A DNA stretch of 64,000 bases, from the NCBI RefSeq assembly GCF_023228165.1, contig NZ_JALOBS010000003.1, positions 196,324 through 260,323 of the forward strand, read 5' to 3'. A program made the position numbers and the translations under genes. The number at the start of each line of letters is the position of its first letter. Position 1 is the stretch's first letter. This DNA comes from Methylomonas sp. Its GTDB lineage: Bacteria > Pseudomonadota > Gammaproteobacteria > Methylococcales > Methylomonadaceae. Under the pieces are notes generated by a model. The model did no database searches. It was not told where the DNA came from and saw nothing but the letters and a program-made list of their open reading frames with translations. Shown piece after piece: positions 34,709 through 43,178 of this stretch.

Positions 34709-37700
34709 TTAAGTAGCCGAAAACTTACGTTTTTCCTGCATCTGCAACACCAAGCTGTACACCACCGGAAACACCAGCAGGCTGAGGATCAACACCGTCA
34801 ACATGCCGCCCATCGCCGGCGCCGCGACGCGCTGGGTGACGTCGGCTCCGGTGCCGGTGGCCCACATGATGGGGATCAAGCCGACGATGTTGGCCAGCGA
34901 GGTAATCGCCACCGGCCGCACCCGCAAGGCAGTGGCGGCTTCCGCCGTGGCAATAATCTCAGCCGATGTCAGCGGTGCCTGTTTCCGTTCTCGCAATTTC
35001 GCCATCTCGATATCGATAAAACTCAGCACCATCACGCCGGTTTCCGCGGCGGTGCCGGCCAGGGCGATAAAGCCTACATAGACGCCTATCGAGAGATTAA
35101 ATCCTAGCCAATATACCAGCCAGATGCCGCCGATCAGGCTGAAAGGGATGGTCAGCATGACAATAGCCGGCTCGGTGACATTGCGGAACGAGCAATACAG
35201 TAGGATAAAAATCAGCAGTAAGGTAATCGGCACCACCATTTTTAAGCGTTTTGCCGCCCGCTGCATGTATTCGAACTGGCCCGACCAGGCAAGCGTGTAC
35301 CCTGGCGGAAGTTCGACGTACTCGCGGAGGGTTTGTTGGGCGTGTTTGACGAAACCACCGATATCGGCTGTTTTGATATCCACATAAATCCAGGCATTAG
35401 GGCGGGCGTCTTCGGTTTTAATCACATCCGCGCCGCGGCTAAATCGAATCTCGGCTACCAGGGTTAATGGAATCTGGCTGCCGGTGGGGGTGGGGATTAA
35501 CACCCGCCGTAAGGCTTCCACACTGTCGCGCAGATCGCGCGGATAGCGCAGATTCACGGGATAACGCTCCAGCCCTTCCACGGTTTCGGTGATATTCATG
35601 CCGCCAATCGCACTCTGAATTACATCCTGTACATCGCCGGTGGTCAGACCATAACGCGCTGCCGCTTCCCGGTTAATATCGAAATCCAGATAATAGCCGC
35701 CGACAGCCCGGTCGCCGTAGGCGGACAAGGTGTCGGGGATGGTCTTCATGACCTGTTCGATCTCAAGCGATAACTTTTGTAAAACCTTCAGGTCGGGTCC
35801 CGACACTTTGATACCAACCGGGGTTTTAATCCCGGTCGACAGCATGTCGATGCGGGTCTTGATCGGCATGGTCCAGGCGTTGGCCAAGCCGGGAAAATGG
35901 ATGACGTTGTCCATTTCGGTCATCAGTTGTCTGGTGGTTTTGCTGGGGTCCGGCCACTGCTCCCGGGGTTTTAGCTTGATGGTGGTTTCCACCATCATTA
36001 GCGGTGCTGCGTCGGTGGCGGTTTCCGCCCGGCCGACTTTGCCGAATACCTGTTCGACTTCGGGGAAGGTTTTCAGAATCTTGTCGGTTTGCTGCAACAC
36101 CTCGCGGGCCTTGGTAATCGATATGCCGGGGAAGGTCGAGGGCATGTATAAAATATCCCCTTCATCCAGCGGCGGCATAAACTCGCTGCCGATTTTGGAA
36201 ATCGGATAGAGGGTGGATGCCATTAGCAGCATGGCCAATAAGATGGTCGCGGCTCGCCAGCGCATGGCCAGTTTTAACGCCGGTCCGTGAATCCGGTGTA
36301 AAAACCGGTTGATCGGGTTGCGATGTTCGGGAACGATCTTGCCGCGCACAAAATAACCCACTAATACCGGTACCAGCGTAATCGTCAATATCGCCGCCGC
36401 CGCCATCGCGTAGGTTTTGGTAAAGGCCAGCGGGCTGAATAAGCGCCCTTCCTGGGCTTGCATGGTGATAATCGGCAGAAATGAGACGGTAATGACCAGC
36501 AGCGAGAAAAACAAACCACTTCCCACTTCCCGGGAGGACGCGCCGATCACTTGCCAGCGTTCCTTTTCGGTCAGTTTGGCCTGTTTTTTTTCAACGGCGG
36601 CAGCCAGATGCTTGTGGGCATTTTCCACCATGACCACGGCGCCATCCACCATATCGCCAATGGCCAATGCTATGCCGCCTAAGGACATGATATTGGCGTT
36701 CATGCCTTGCCATTTCATGACGATAAAGGCCATCAGGATGCCCAGCGGCAGGGTGAGGATGACCACCATGGACGAACGCAGATGCAGCAAAAACAAGGCA
36801 ACCAGGGCGCAGACGATAATCAGCTCCTGAATCAAGGCCTCATTCAGCGTGTCGACCGCGCGTTCGATCAAATGGCCGCGATCGTAAACCGTGACGATTT
36901 CCACTCCTGCCGGCAGCCCTTTTTTAAGCTCGGCGAGTTTTTTGCGTACGTCTGCTATCGTCGCCAGGGCATTCTCGCCAAAGCGCATTACCACGATGCC
37001 GCCGGCCACTTCGCCCTCGCCGTTCAGTTCGGTGATGCCGCGGCGCAATTCCGGGCCGATCTGCACATGGGCCACATCCTGCAAGCGGATCGGCGTGCCG
37101 TTGGCGTCCACGCCCACCGGTATGGTATTCAGATCGGCGATGGATTTGATATACCCCAGACCGCGCACCATATATTCGGTTTCGGCCATTTCAAACAAGC
37201 GCCCGCCGACATCGTTATTGGAGCGCTTGATGGCATTGATAACCCCGGCTAACGGTATTTGATAGCCCTGCAAAATATTCGGATCGACCTCCACCTGATA
37301 TTGTTTGACGTAACCGCCGACCGACGCCACTTCCGATACGCCGGGCACCGTCTGCAACGGATAGCGCAAATACCAGTCCTGAATCGAACGCAGTTGGGCC
37401 AGATCGTGTTTGCCGGTCTTGTCCACCAAGGCGTATTCGTAAATCCAGCCCACCCCGGTGGCGTCCGGGCCCAGGGTGGGAGTGATTCCCGCCGGCAGCC
37501 GGTCTTTTACGTAGTTGAGATATTCCAGTACCCGGGTGCGGGCCCAGTACATGTCGGTGCCGTCCTCGAAGATGATATACACGAACGATAGGCCGAAGAA
37601 GGAATAACCCCGTACCACCTTGGCATGCGGCACCGCCAGCATGGCGGTGGTCAAGGGATAGGTGATTTGGTCTTCGATGACTTGCGGCGACTGGTAGGCA

Positions 37701-37858
37701 TATTCCGTGAACACGATTACTTGTACATCGGACAAATCCGGTATCGCATCCAGCGGCATGTTGTTAAACGACCAAAGCCCGGCCAGGGCCAGCATAATGG
37801 CGCCCAGCAACACCAGAAAGCGGTCTTTCAGGGCGGCGTTGATGATGAAATCAGTCAT
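34709..37858 (-). CDS. cusA: Cus-type heavy-metal RND efflux pump, inner membrane subunit
   Basis: 1049 residues, the usual size. It has 12 membrane helices in the RND pattern and two large periplasmic loops. IIFEDGTDMYWARTRVLEYL and GDMVDGAVVMVENAHKHL place it in the monovalent (Cu+/Ag+) CusA subgroup rather than the CzcA group. Paired Met residues occur in the periplasmic loops (for example TSMPIKTRIDM-like segments near 640). It expels metal to the outside with CusB and the TolC-like protein. The ATG overlaps the cusB stop by eight bases. Confidence 0.93.
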   Translation of the reverse strand: MTDFIINAALKDRFLVLLGAIMLALAGLWSFNNMPLDAIPDLSDVQVIVFTEYAYQSPQVIEDQITYPLTTAMLAVPHAKVVRGYSFFGLSFVYIIFEDGTDMYWARTRVLEYLNYVKDRLPAGITPTLGPDATGVGWIYEYALVDKTGKHDLAQLRSIQDWYLRYPLQTVPGVSEVASVGGYVKQYQVEVDPNILQGYQIPLAGVINAIKRSNNDVGGRLFEMAETEYMVRGLGYIKSIADLNTIPVGVDANGTPIRLQDVAHVQIGPELRRGITELNGEGEVAGGIVVMRFGENALATIADVRKKLAELKKGLPAGVEIVTVYDRGHLIERAVDTLNEALIQELIIVCALVALFLLHLRSSMVVILTLPLGILMAFIVMKWQGMNANIMSLGGIALAIGDMVDGAVVMVENAHKHLAAAVEKKQAKLTEKERWQVIGASSREVGSGLFFSLLVITVSFLPIITMQAQEGRLFSPLAFTKTYAMAAAAILTITLVPVLVGYFVRGKIVPEHRNPINRFLHRIHGPALKLAMRWRAATILLAMLLMASTLYPISKIGSEFMPPLDEGDILYMPSTFPGISITKAREVLQQTDKILKTFPEVEQVFGKVGRAETATDAAPLMMVETTIKLKPREQWPDPSKTTRQLMTEMDNVIHFPGLANAWTMPIKTRIDMLSTGIKTPVGIKVSGPDLKVLQKLSLEIEQVMKTIPDTLSAYGDRAVGGYYLDFDINREAAARYGLTTGDVQDVIQSAIGGMNITETVEGLERYPVNLRYPRDLRDSVEALRRVLIPTPTGSQIPLTLVAEIRFSRGADVIKTEDARPNAWIYVDIKTADIGGFVKHAQQTLREYVELPPGYTLAWSGQFEYMQRAAKRLKMVVPITLLLIFILLYCSFRNVTEPAIVMLTIPFSLIGGIWLVYWLGFNLSIGVYVGFIALAGTAAETGVMVLSFIDIEMAKLRERKQAPLTSAEIIATAEAATALRVRPVAITSLANIVGLIPIMWATGTGADVTQRVAAPAMGGMLTVLILSLLVFPVVYSLVLQMQEKRKFSAT

Positions 37859-39278
37859 GCTTATGCGCTCCCTGCTCCATTTCCAGCCGGTTCGGCTGGA
37901 CGGGCGGCGGCGTTGACGGTTCGCGCATTTTGGCGGTGGCTTCGCGTAGATTGGATTCGGAGTCGATCAGAAATTGCGCGGAGGTTACCACTTCCTCGCC
38001 GGCATCGAGTCCGTCGACAATGGCCACCTCGTCGTTGGAGGTCAGCCCGGTGGTCACCAGGCGCGGTTCGAATTTGCCCGGCCCGCGCACCACAAATACC
38101 TGGGTTTGCGCGCCGGAACGAATAATCGCTTCGGAGGGAATCACTACGGCGTCGATCTGTTTGCCGGCGTGGATGGTCACATCGGCAAACAAATCCGGCT
38201 TTAGCAATAGTTCGCTGTTGTCGAAGGCCATGCGCACCTTAATCGTGCGCGTCTTGGCTTCCGCATACGGATAAATAAAAGCTAGATGCCCTTTGAAGGT
38301 ACGGCCTGGTACCCCGGCCAAGCGCATGTCCACCGGATCGCCTTCTTTCACCCAGGGCAGTTCGTATTCATAGACATCCGCGTACACCCAGACCTTGGAT
38401 AAATCGGCAATCATGTAAAGTTCCGTTTCCGGTGTCACGTATTGGCCTTCGCGGGCGCCGATGTTGATGACGATGCCGGCTGCCGGCGTGTGAATATGCA
38501 GGCTTTTTTTAATGGCATGGCTGACGGTCAACTCGTGCATTTGGTGGGCCGGCACGTCCAGCAGTTTCAGGCGTTCCCGAGAGCTATTCACCAAATCTAC
38601 AGCGCCGCTGCGGATGTCTTCAATCGGGCTTTTTTCCAATACCTTCAGATTATTCAAGGCCAGTATGTATTCCTGCTGGCTGGCTACCAGTTGCGGCGAA
38701 TAAATGCTCAGCAAATCCTGGTTTTGTTTCACCCATCGCCCGGTTTCATCCACCCGTAGGGTTTCTATCCAGCCTTCGGTTTTGGGGTGCAAGCGGACTA
38801 TGCGCTCCTCGTCGTAGGCGATGCGGCCGACCGCCCGCACTACATGCGATAGCAAGGATATTTTGGCGATTGCGGTGCGCACGCCCATGTTTTGCACGGT
38901 TACCGCATCGATTCTGACGGTACCGGCCACCGAACCGTTTTCCGCTTCCGGATCCGCGTAAACCGGCTGGTAGTCCATGCCCATGTTGTCTTTGGCCGGC
39001 AGCGGAGAGGTGATTGTTGGATTCATCGGATTTCGGTAAAACAAAATCCGCCGTGTTGTGGATTCGCTGTCGTCGGCATAAACCGGTAAATAATCCATGC
39101 CCATGCCGTCCTTGGCCGGCAGCGGCGATGTCGCTTCCGGGTTCATCGGGCTGCGGTAAAACAAGGGTTGCGCGGCCTTCTCTGGCGCCGGTTGTTGTGG
39201 CGGTTGTGCCAGCCAATAGCCTCCCGCCAGCCCTGCCGCCAGGATAATGGGGCCGGCTATTAAAAGCGGTTTATTCAT
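37851..39278 (-). CDS. cusB: Cus-type efflux membrane-fusion protein with duplicated metal-binding domain
   Basis: 475 residues. The N-terminal anchor helix (LLIAGPIILAAGLAGGYWLA) is followed by two tandem copies of the heavy-metal-binding motif, FYRSPMNPEATSPLPAKDG and FYRNPMNPTITSPLPAKDN, each ending GMDYxPVYAD; CusB usually has one. Barrel-sandwich, beta-barrel and alpha-hairpin domains follow (LHPKTEGWIETLRV, HIHTPAAGIVINIGAREG). The C-terminus ends EQGAHKHD, His-rich. It links CusA to the outer membrane channel. It overlaps the TolC-like gene and cusA by eight bases on each side. Confidence 0.93.
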   Translation of the reverse strand: MNKPLLIAGPIILAAGLAGGYWLAQPPQQPAPEKAAQPLFYRSPMNPEATSPLPAKDGMGMDYLPVYADDSESTTRRILFYRNPMNPTITSPLPAKDNMGMDYQPVYADPEAENGSVAGTVRIDAVTVQNMGVRTAIAKISLLSHVVRAVGRIAYDEERIVRLHPKTEGWIETLRVDETGRWVKQNQDLLSIYSPQLVASQQEYILALNNLKVLEKSPIEDIRSGAVDLVNSSRERLKLLDVPAHQMHELTVSHAIKKSLHIHTPAAGIVINIGAREGQYVTPETELYMIADLSKVWVYADVYEYELPWVKEGDPVDMRLAGVPGRTFKGHLAFIYPYAEAKTRTIKVRMAFDNSELLLKPDLFADVTIHAGKQIDAVVIPSEAIIRSGAQTQVFVVRGPGKFEPRLVTTGLTSNDEVAIVDGLDAGEEVVTSAQFLIDSESNLREATAKMREPSTPPPVQPNRLEMEQGAHKHD

Positions 39279-40560
39279 AAATATCGTCCTCGCCCACGGC
39301 CAGCGCGGTTTGCGCCAGCGCTTGCTGGGCTTCGGTAAAGGCTTTCCAGTATTGGGTTTCGAATTCGAACAGGGAGATCTGGCTGCGCACCAGATTCAGG
39401 AAATCGACTTTGTTGACTTGATAACCGGCCAGCATCGAGGCCACGGTTTGCCTTGCTTGCGGGATGATGCCGGTATCGAATAACACGAATCGGTCTTTGG
39501 CGCTTTGATAATCGCTGACGCCTTGGCTGATTTGCGCCCTGACATTATTCCATTGGTCCCGCAACGCGTATTTTTCCCGGATTAGCTCGCTGGTGCGCTG
39601 ATCCACGGCTTTGTTTTGTTTGCTGCCAGCGAAAATCGGCACGTTGAGACTTACACCCAGGCTTAATAAATCGGAGCGCGATGTGCCGTCGGGCATATTG
39701 GCGCGGGCACCGTAGCTTGCTTCCAGATTAAAGTCGGGCAAAATGTCTTTTTTTGCCGCATCAAGACGGGATTCCGCGGCATGTATTCCCTGGCGTTCCC
39801 CTGCCAGCAAGGGTTTGCTGTTCTCTGCCTGTTGATATAGCTGGGTTTCCCGTTTTAGCGTCGGTAGCTGTATATCGACCGCAGCCGGTAATTGCGTGGC
39901 GGCATTGGCGGGTTGATCCAGTAAGGCATTCAATTTTGCCAAACTGCTTTTGCGCATGCCGGTCAGAGTGATTTTTTGGTCCAACAGCTTGGATAATTCC
40001 AGCTGGGCCAGTAACACATCCTGCTGCAAGCCTTCGCCGACTTCGTATTTGGTTCTGGCGATATCGACAAACTGCTTGAGCAGATTGTGGTTGTTATCGA
40101 CTGTCTCCAGGGCCCGGTCCAGATAAAAAACCAGCCACCATAGCGTTTTGACGTCGCTCAATAAGCGCAGGCGCAATTCGTCCGCCGTATGTGTGGCGGC
40201 AAGTGCCGAATAAGTGGCGGCCTGTTCGCGCAGGGCCAGTTTGCCGGGAAAGGGGACGGCTTGGGAAATCCCGAAACCGATCTGCGTCATATCGACTTGC
40301 CGGGTATTGAAGCTATCCACCGGCAGACTCATGGCGTTGAACTTGATGATGGGGTCGGGCAGGCTGCCCTCCTGAGAGGGAATGGCGGCCATGGCGTTGG
40401 CTCGGGCCAGCATTTGCGCAAGATCGGGACTGTCGCGCACGACTTTGTCCGTGGCTGCCCGCAGGGTTAAAACGCTTTGTTCGCTGCTGGTGGCAGTGCC
40501 GCAAACCAGCATTAGTACGATTATTCGGAAATAACGGCTTAATTGTGAAACGGATGGCAT
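39271..40560 (-). CDS. TolC-family outer membrane efflux protein (CusC-like)
   Basis: 429 residues from an ATG preceded by AGAGG. A signal peptide (YFRIIVLMLVCGTATSSEQ) leads two OEP/TolC repeats, each with long helical hairpins, for example AREQAATYSALAATHTADELRL and LREKYALRDQWNNVRAQISQGV given in parts. It forms the outer membrane duct for CusBA. It is the second gene of a four-gene unit led by a small exported protein and overlaps cusB by eight bases. The subfamily (CusC versus CzcC) is uncertain. Confidence 0.88.
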   Translation of the reverse strand: MPSVSQLSRYFRIIVLMLVCGTATSSEQSVLTLRAATDKVVRDSPDLAQMLARANAMAAIPSQEGSLPDPIIKFNAMSLPVDSFNTRQVDMTQIGFGISQAVPFPGKLALREQAATYSALAATHTADELRLRLLSDVKTLWWLVFYLDRALETVDNNHNLLKQFVDIARTKYEVGEGLQQDVLLAQLELSKLLDQKITLTGMRKSSLAKLNALLDQPANAATQLPAAVDIQLPTLKRETQLYQQAENSKPLLAGERQGIHAAESRLDAAKKDILPDFNLEASYGARANMPDGTSRSDLLSLGVSLNVPIFAGSKQNKAVDQRTSELIREKYALRDQWNNVRAQISQGVSDYQSAKDRFVLFDTGIIPQARQTVASMLAGYQVNKVDFLNLVRSQISLFEFETQYWKAFTEAQQALAQTALAVGEDDIYE

Positions 40561-40689
40561 TTGTAACCTCTAAATTCACGTAATAGCAACGGCAATCTTG
40601 GCGATTGCGCGGCACAGCAATAACACACTGAACAGATCTTTATCTTGATGGGTATCAAGTGAAAAGGCGTTCAGGCGGCTATAAACCGG

Positions 40690-41049
40690 TTAGAGGTCGG
40701 AAATGGGCGGCTTTATAACCGGAGCTGGAACAATGGATAGGGAGTCGGGCTTCAGCAATGTATTATAAAACGCGGAATCCCGAGCCCAATCAAATACTAA
40801 GGACACAGTAACGGCGCAATCAAGGCAGATATGAAAATGACAGACTCTGGGGCGGGCCTTATCGGGTTGGCAGTGCTTGCCCGGAGCAATCGCCGGGTTG
40901 TTGCTGGTGTCTGCGGCAAGACTGCTTGCCGCGACGCCATGCGGCATCGAAAAGCGCGGCCCGACAGCCGAATGATGCGCATAGGCCGCCGCGACAGGCA
41001 TGATAGCCGTCAGCAGCATGAGTATGGTGATTATTCGGCGGTTGAGCAT
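40690..41049 (-). CDS. Small exported His/Cys-containing protein leading the Cus operon
   Basis: 119 residues. A signal peptide (LNRRIITILMLLTAIMPVAAAYA) precedes HHSAVGPRF. A CQPDKARPRVCHFHICLDC segment holds four Cys and two His within 20 residues, a plausible metal site, and a proline-rich tail ends the chain. Small His/Met/Cys proteins often open copper or cobalt efflux operons, for example DUF2946-type proteins; I see only a loose resemblance. It lies on the same strand, 130 bp before the TolC-like gene. A periplasmic metal-binding role is inferred. Confidence 0.65.
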   Translation of the reverse strand: MLNRRIITILMLLTAIMPVAAAYAHHSAVGPRFSMPHGVAASSLAADTSNNPAIAPGKHCQPDKARPRVCHFHICLDCAVTVSLVFDWARDSAFYNTLLKPDSLSIVPAPVIKPPISDL

Positions 41050-41335
41050 GCGGAGGTCTTTAAAAAATAGAAACTGGTAACGGTATATCTATTTCAAATC
41101 GTAAGCTTATTCTGCAAAGAAAACAATGCAAGCAGCAACTTGTTGACGAACATTTATATGCCATTTCTCAGGTTTAGGTAAAATGTGCCCTGATTGGGTC
41201 GAAAAGGTCATCTCTATACCGCTGCCATTTCGGCGCGGGTAGGGATTTATTTGAAATATTACAATAACTCCTCGAAAAATAAAGTCTATCCGGACTTTAG
41301 TGGGCGGATGGCATATAACAACAGGAAAATCAGGC

Positions 41336-41749
41336 ATGCTTGGACATATAGAAAGTTACGACGAACGCTGTCAAACCGGAGTAGTGAAGCACGAAGGTAA
41401 ATTTTACGAATTTCATATCGACCAATGGACTGCCACCGAGCCTCCTAAGGAAGGAGACGATGTGGATTTTGATCACGAACATGGCGAAATCACCGAAATC
41501 GGTCCGGTCGGTGCCTATCTTGTTGACATCCAGCCGGTTAAAAGTCACATTGTGGCTGCATTGCTCGGTATCGTGTTCGGCGCTATCGGCTTGCACCGTA
41601 TTTATTTGGGGTTTTGGGGTATAGGTATTGCTCAGATTCTGGTGACGTATTTAACCGGCGGTTTCGGGGTAGTTTGGGGCTTTATCGAAGGCGTCTTGAT
41701 TTTTACCGGACATATCTACAAGGATGCCAAGGGTCGGCATTTAAAATAA
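41336..41749 (+). CDS. TM2-domain protein with an N-terminal cold-shock-like domain
   Basis: 137 residues from the ATG at 41336. Residues ~1-60 read MLGHIESYDERCQTGVV and continue KHEGKFYEFHIDQW, giving the strand pattern of an OB-fold like the cold-shock domain (GxIxxYDxxxxxGxI). Residues ~70-130 are a TM2 module with two membrane helices, VAALLGIVFGAIGLHRIYLGF and a second segment ending GVVWGFIEGVLIFTGHIY, and the conserved GxxRFYLG-like turn. The combination suggests membrane tethering of a nucleic acid-binding domain. The function is unknown. A hairpin follows at 41750-41780. Confidence 0.75.
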   Translation: MLGHIESYDERCQTGVVKHEGKFYEFHIDQWTATEPPKEGDDVDFDHEHGEITEIGPVGAYLVDIQPVKSHIVAALLGIVFGAIGLHRIYLGFWGIGIAQILVTYLTGGFGVVWGFIEGVLIFTGHIYKDAKGRHLK

Positions 41750-41780
41750 TGCATACGTTTAAAGCCTGTACGCGTATGCA
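41750..41780. terminator. Hairpin between the TM2 gene and cobS
   Basis: TGCATACG (41750-41757) pairs with CGTATGCA (41773-41780) around a 15-nt loop directly after the TM2 stop. No T-run follows, so termination is weak or absent. Confidence 0.35.
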
Positions 41781-41817
41781 ATGACTAGAAGGTGAATCAA
41801 ATTCGATTACTACACTC

Positions 41818-42540
41818 ATGGAATCTTTACTGATTGCCCTGCAATTTTTAACGCGTATTCCGATTAATTATCGGCTGGCGGATAACGAGGCGGCCTTGGG
41901 CCGTTCGGTGTTGTATTACCCGCTGGTCGGTTTTGTGATCGGCGTATTGTTGAGTGTCTTGGTGCTACTCTTGTCGGGCACGCCCGATATTGTGGCGGCG
42001 GCCGTGGTACTGAGCGTCTGGGTGTTTTTGACCGGCGGCTTGCATTTGGACGGTTTGGCCGATTGTGCCGATGCCTGGGTAGGCGGGATAGGTAGCCCGC
42101 AGCGTAGCTTGCAGATCATGAAAGATCCGGCCGCGGGACCGATTGCAGTGTTGGTTTTATCGCTGCTGTTACTGGTGAAATTTAGCGCGTTGTTTGTATT
42201 GATCCAGCAAAATAACCTTATACCGCTAATGTTGGCTCCCCTGTTGGGGCGTTGTGCGATTTTATTGCTGATGCTGTCCACGCCTTATGTCAGTCCCAAG
42301 GGGATGGCGGAAAAATTATTGGCTAACTTGCCCCTTAGCGAGGCTCGTGTGGTGGTGGTGATTTCGTTGGCGTTTGCCGGATTGTTCATGGGCTGGGCCA
42401 ACGTATTGCTGGCCGGCGGTTTATTACTCTGGATACGCTACCTTGCCTTAAAGCGGCTGGGCGGAGTAACCGGTGATGTGTATGGCGCTGCCGTAGAGTT
42501 AATCGAGATGGCCGGATTGCTGGCAGCAGTGTTGCTGTGA
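41818..42540 (+). CDS. cobS: Adenosylcobinamide-GDP ribazoletransferase (cobalamin synthase)
   Basis: 240 residues, strongly hydrophobic with about six membrane helices. Family blocks are LIALQFLTRIPI at the start, YPLVGFVIG, and GGLHLDGLADCADAW near residue 75, which carries the Asp-rich active-site motif. MKDPAAGPIAVL follows. It joins alpha-ribazole to adenosylcobinamide-GDP in the last step of B12 assembly. The end overlaps the bluB GTG start by four bases. Confidence 0.96.
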   Translation: MESLLIALQFLTRIPINYRLADNEAALGRSVLYYPLVGFVIGVLLSVLVLLLSGTPDIVAAAVVLSVWVFLTGGLHLDGLADCADAWVGGIGSPQRSLQIMKDPAAGPIAVLVLSLLLLVKFSALFVLIQQNNLIPLMLAPLLGRCAILLLMLSTPYVSPKGMAEKLLANLPLSEARVVVVISLAFAGLFMGWANVLLAGGLLLWIRYLALKRLGGVTGDVYGAAVELIEMAGLLAAVLL

Positions 42541-43178
42541 ATCGGCACCGCTTCAGTCCCGAGGAACGGGCCGGTGTATATCGTGCCATTGCGGAACGCC
42601 GCGACATGCGGCATTTTCTATCCGATCCGGTGGATGCGGATATGCTGGCGCGCATTCTGCATGCCGCGCATCAAGCCGGTAGCGTTGGCTTGATGCAACC
42701 TTGGCGCTTTATCCGTATCACCGACAGCCGATTGCGCGCGCAAATACATCAGCTGGTGGAAAATGAGCGGCAGTTGACCGCCGCCGCGCTGCAGCAACGC
42801 CACGAGGAATTCATGCGCTTGAAAGTGGAAGGTATCCGCGAGTGCGGCGAGCTGTTGGTGGTGGCGCTGCCGGACCAACGCGAACAACATGTGTTTGGGC
42901 GGCGTACCTTGCCGGAGATGGATTTGGCCTCGGCGGCGTGCGCGATTCAAAATCTATGGTTGGCGGCGCGCGCCGAAGGGCTGGGAATGGGATGGGTATC
43001 CTTATTCGACCCGGAGGCCTTGTCCGCGCTGCTAAACATGCCGAGCGGCAGCCGGCCGATTGCCATTCTGTGCTTGGGGCATGTGGCCGAATTTTATCCC
43101 AAGCCCATGTTGGAACTGGAAAATTGGGCGGTTCCGCGGCCCTTGTCCGCCATGGTATCCGAAAACGGCTGGGGATAA
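42537..43178 (+). CDS. bluB: 5,6-dimethylbenzimidazole synthase
   Basis: 213 residues from a GTG that overlaps the cobS stop. A nitroreductase-fold flavoprotein with ERRDMRHFLSDPVD and GSVGLMQPWRFIRI, the BluB signature. AEGLGMGWVSLFDP is also conserved. BluB cleaves FMNH2 with O2 to make the DMB lower ligand, so the cell should make its own true B12. It lies between cobS and cobQ, and its stop overlaps the cobQ ATG by one base. Confidence 0.93.
   Translation: MNRHRFSPEERAGVYRAIAERRDMRHFLSDPVDADMLARILHAAHQAGSVGLMQPWRFIRITDSRLRAQIHQLVENERQLTAAALQQRHEEFMRLKVEGIRECGELLVVALPDQREQHVFGRRTLPEMDLASAACAIQNLWLAARAEGLGMGWVSLFDPEALSALLNMPSGSRPIAILCLGHVAEFYPKPMLELENWAVPRPLSAMVSENGWG

Noticed and set aside
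42842..43177. N-terminal extension of the cobQ frame
   Set aside because: It overlaps bluB in another frame, while the ATG at 43178 gives a normal CobQ length and N-terminus.
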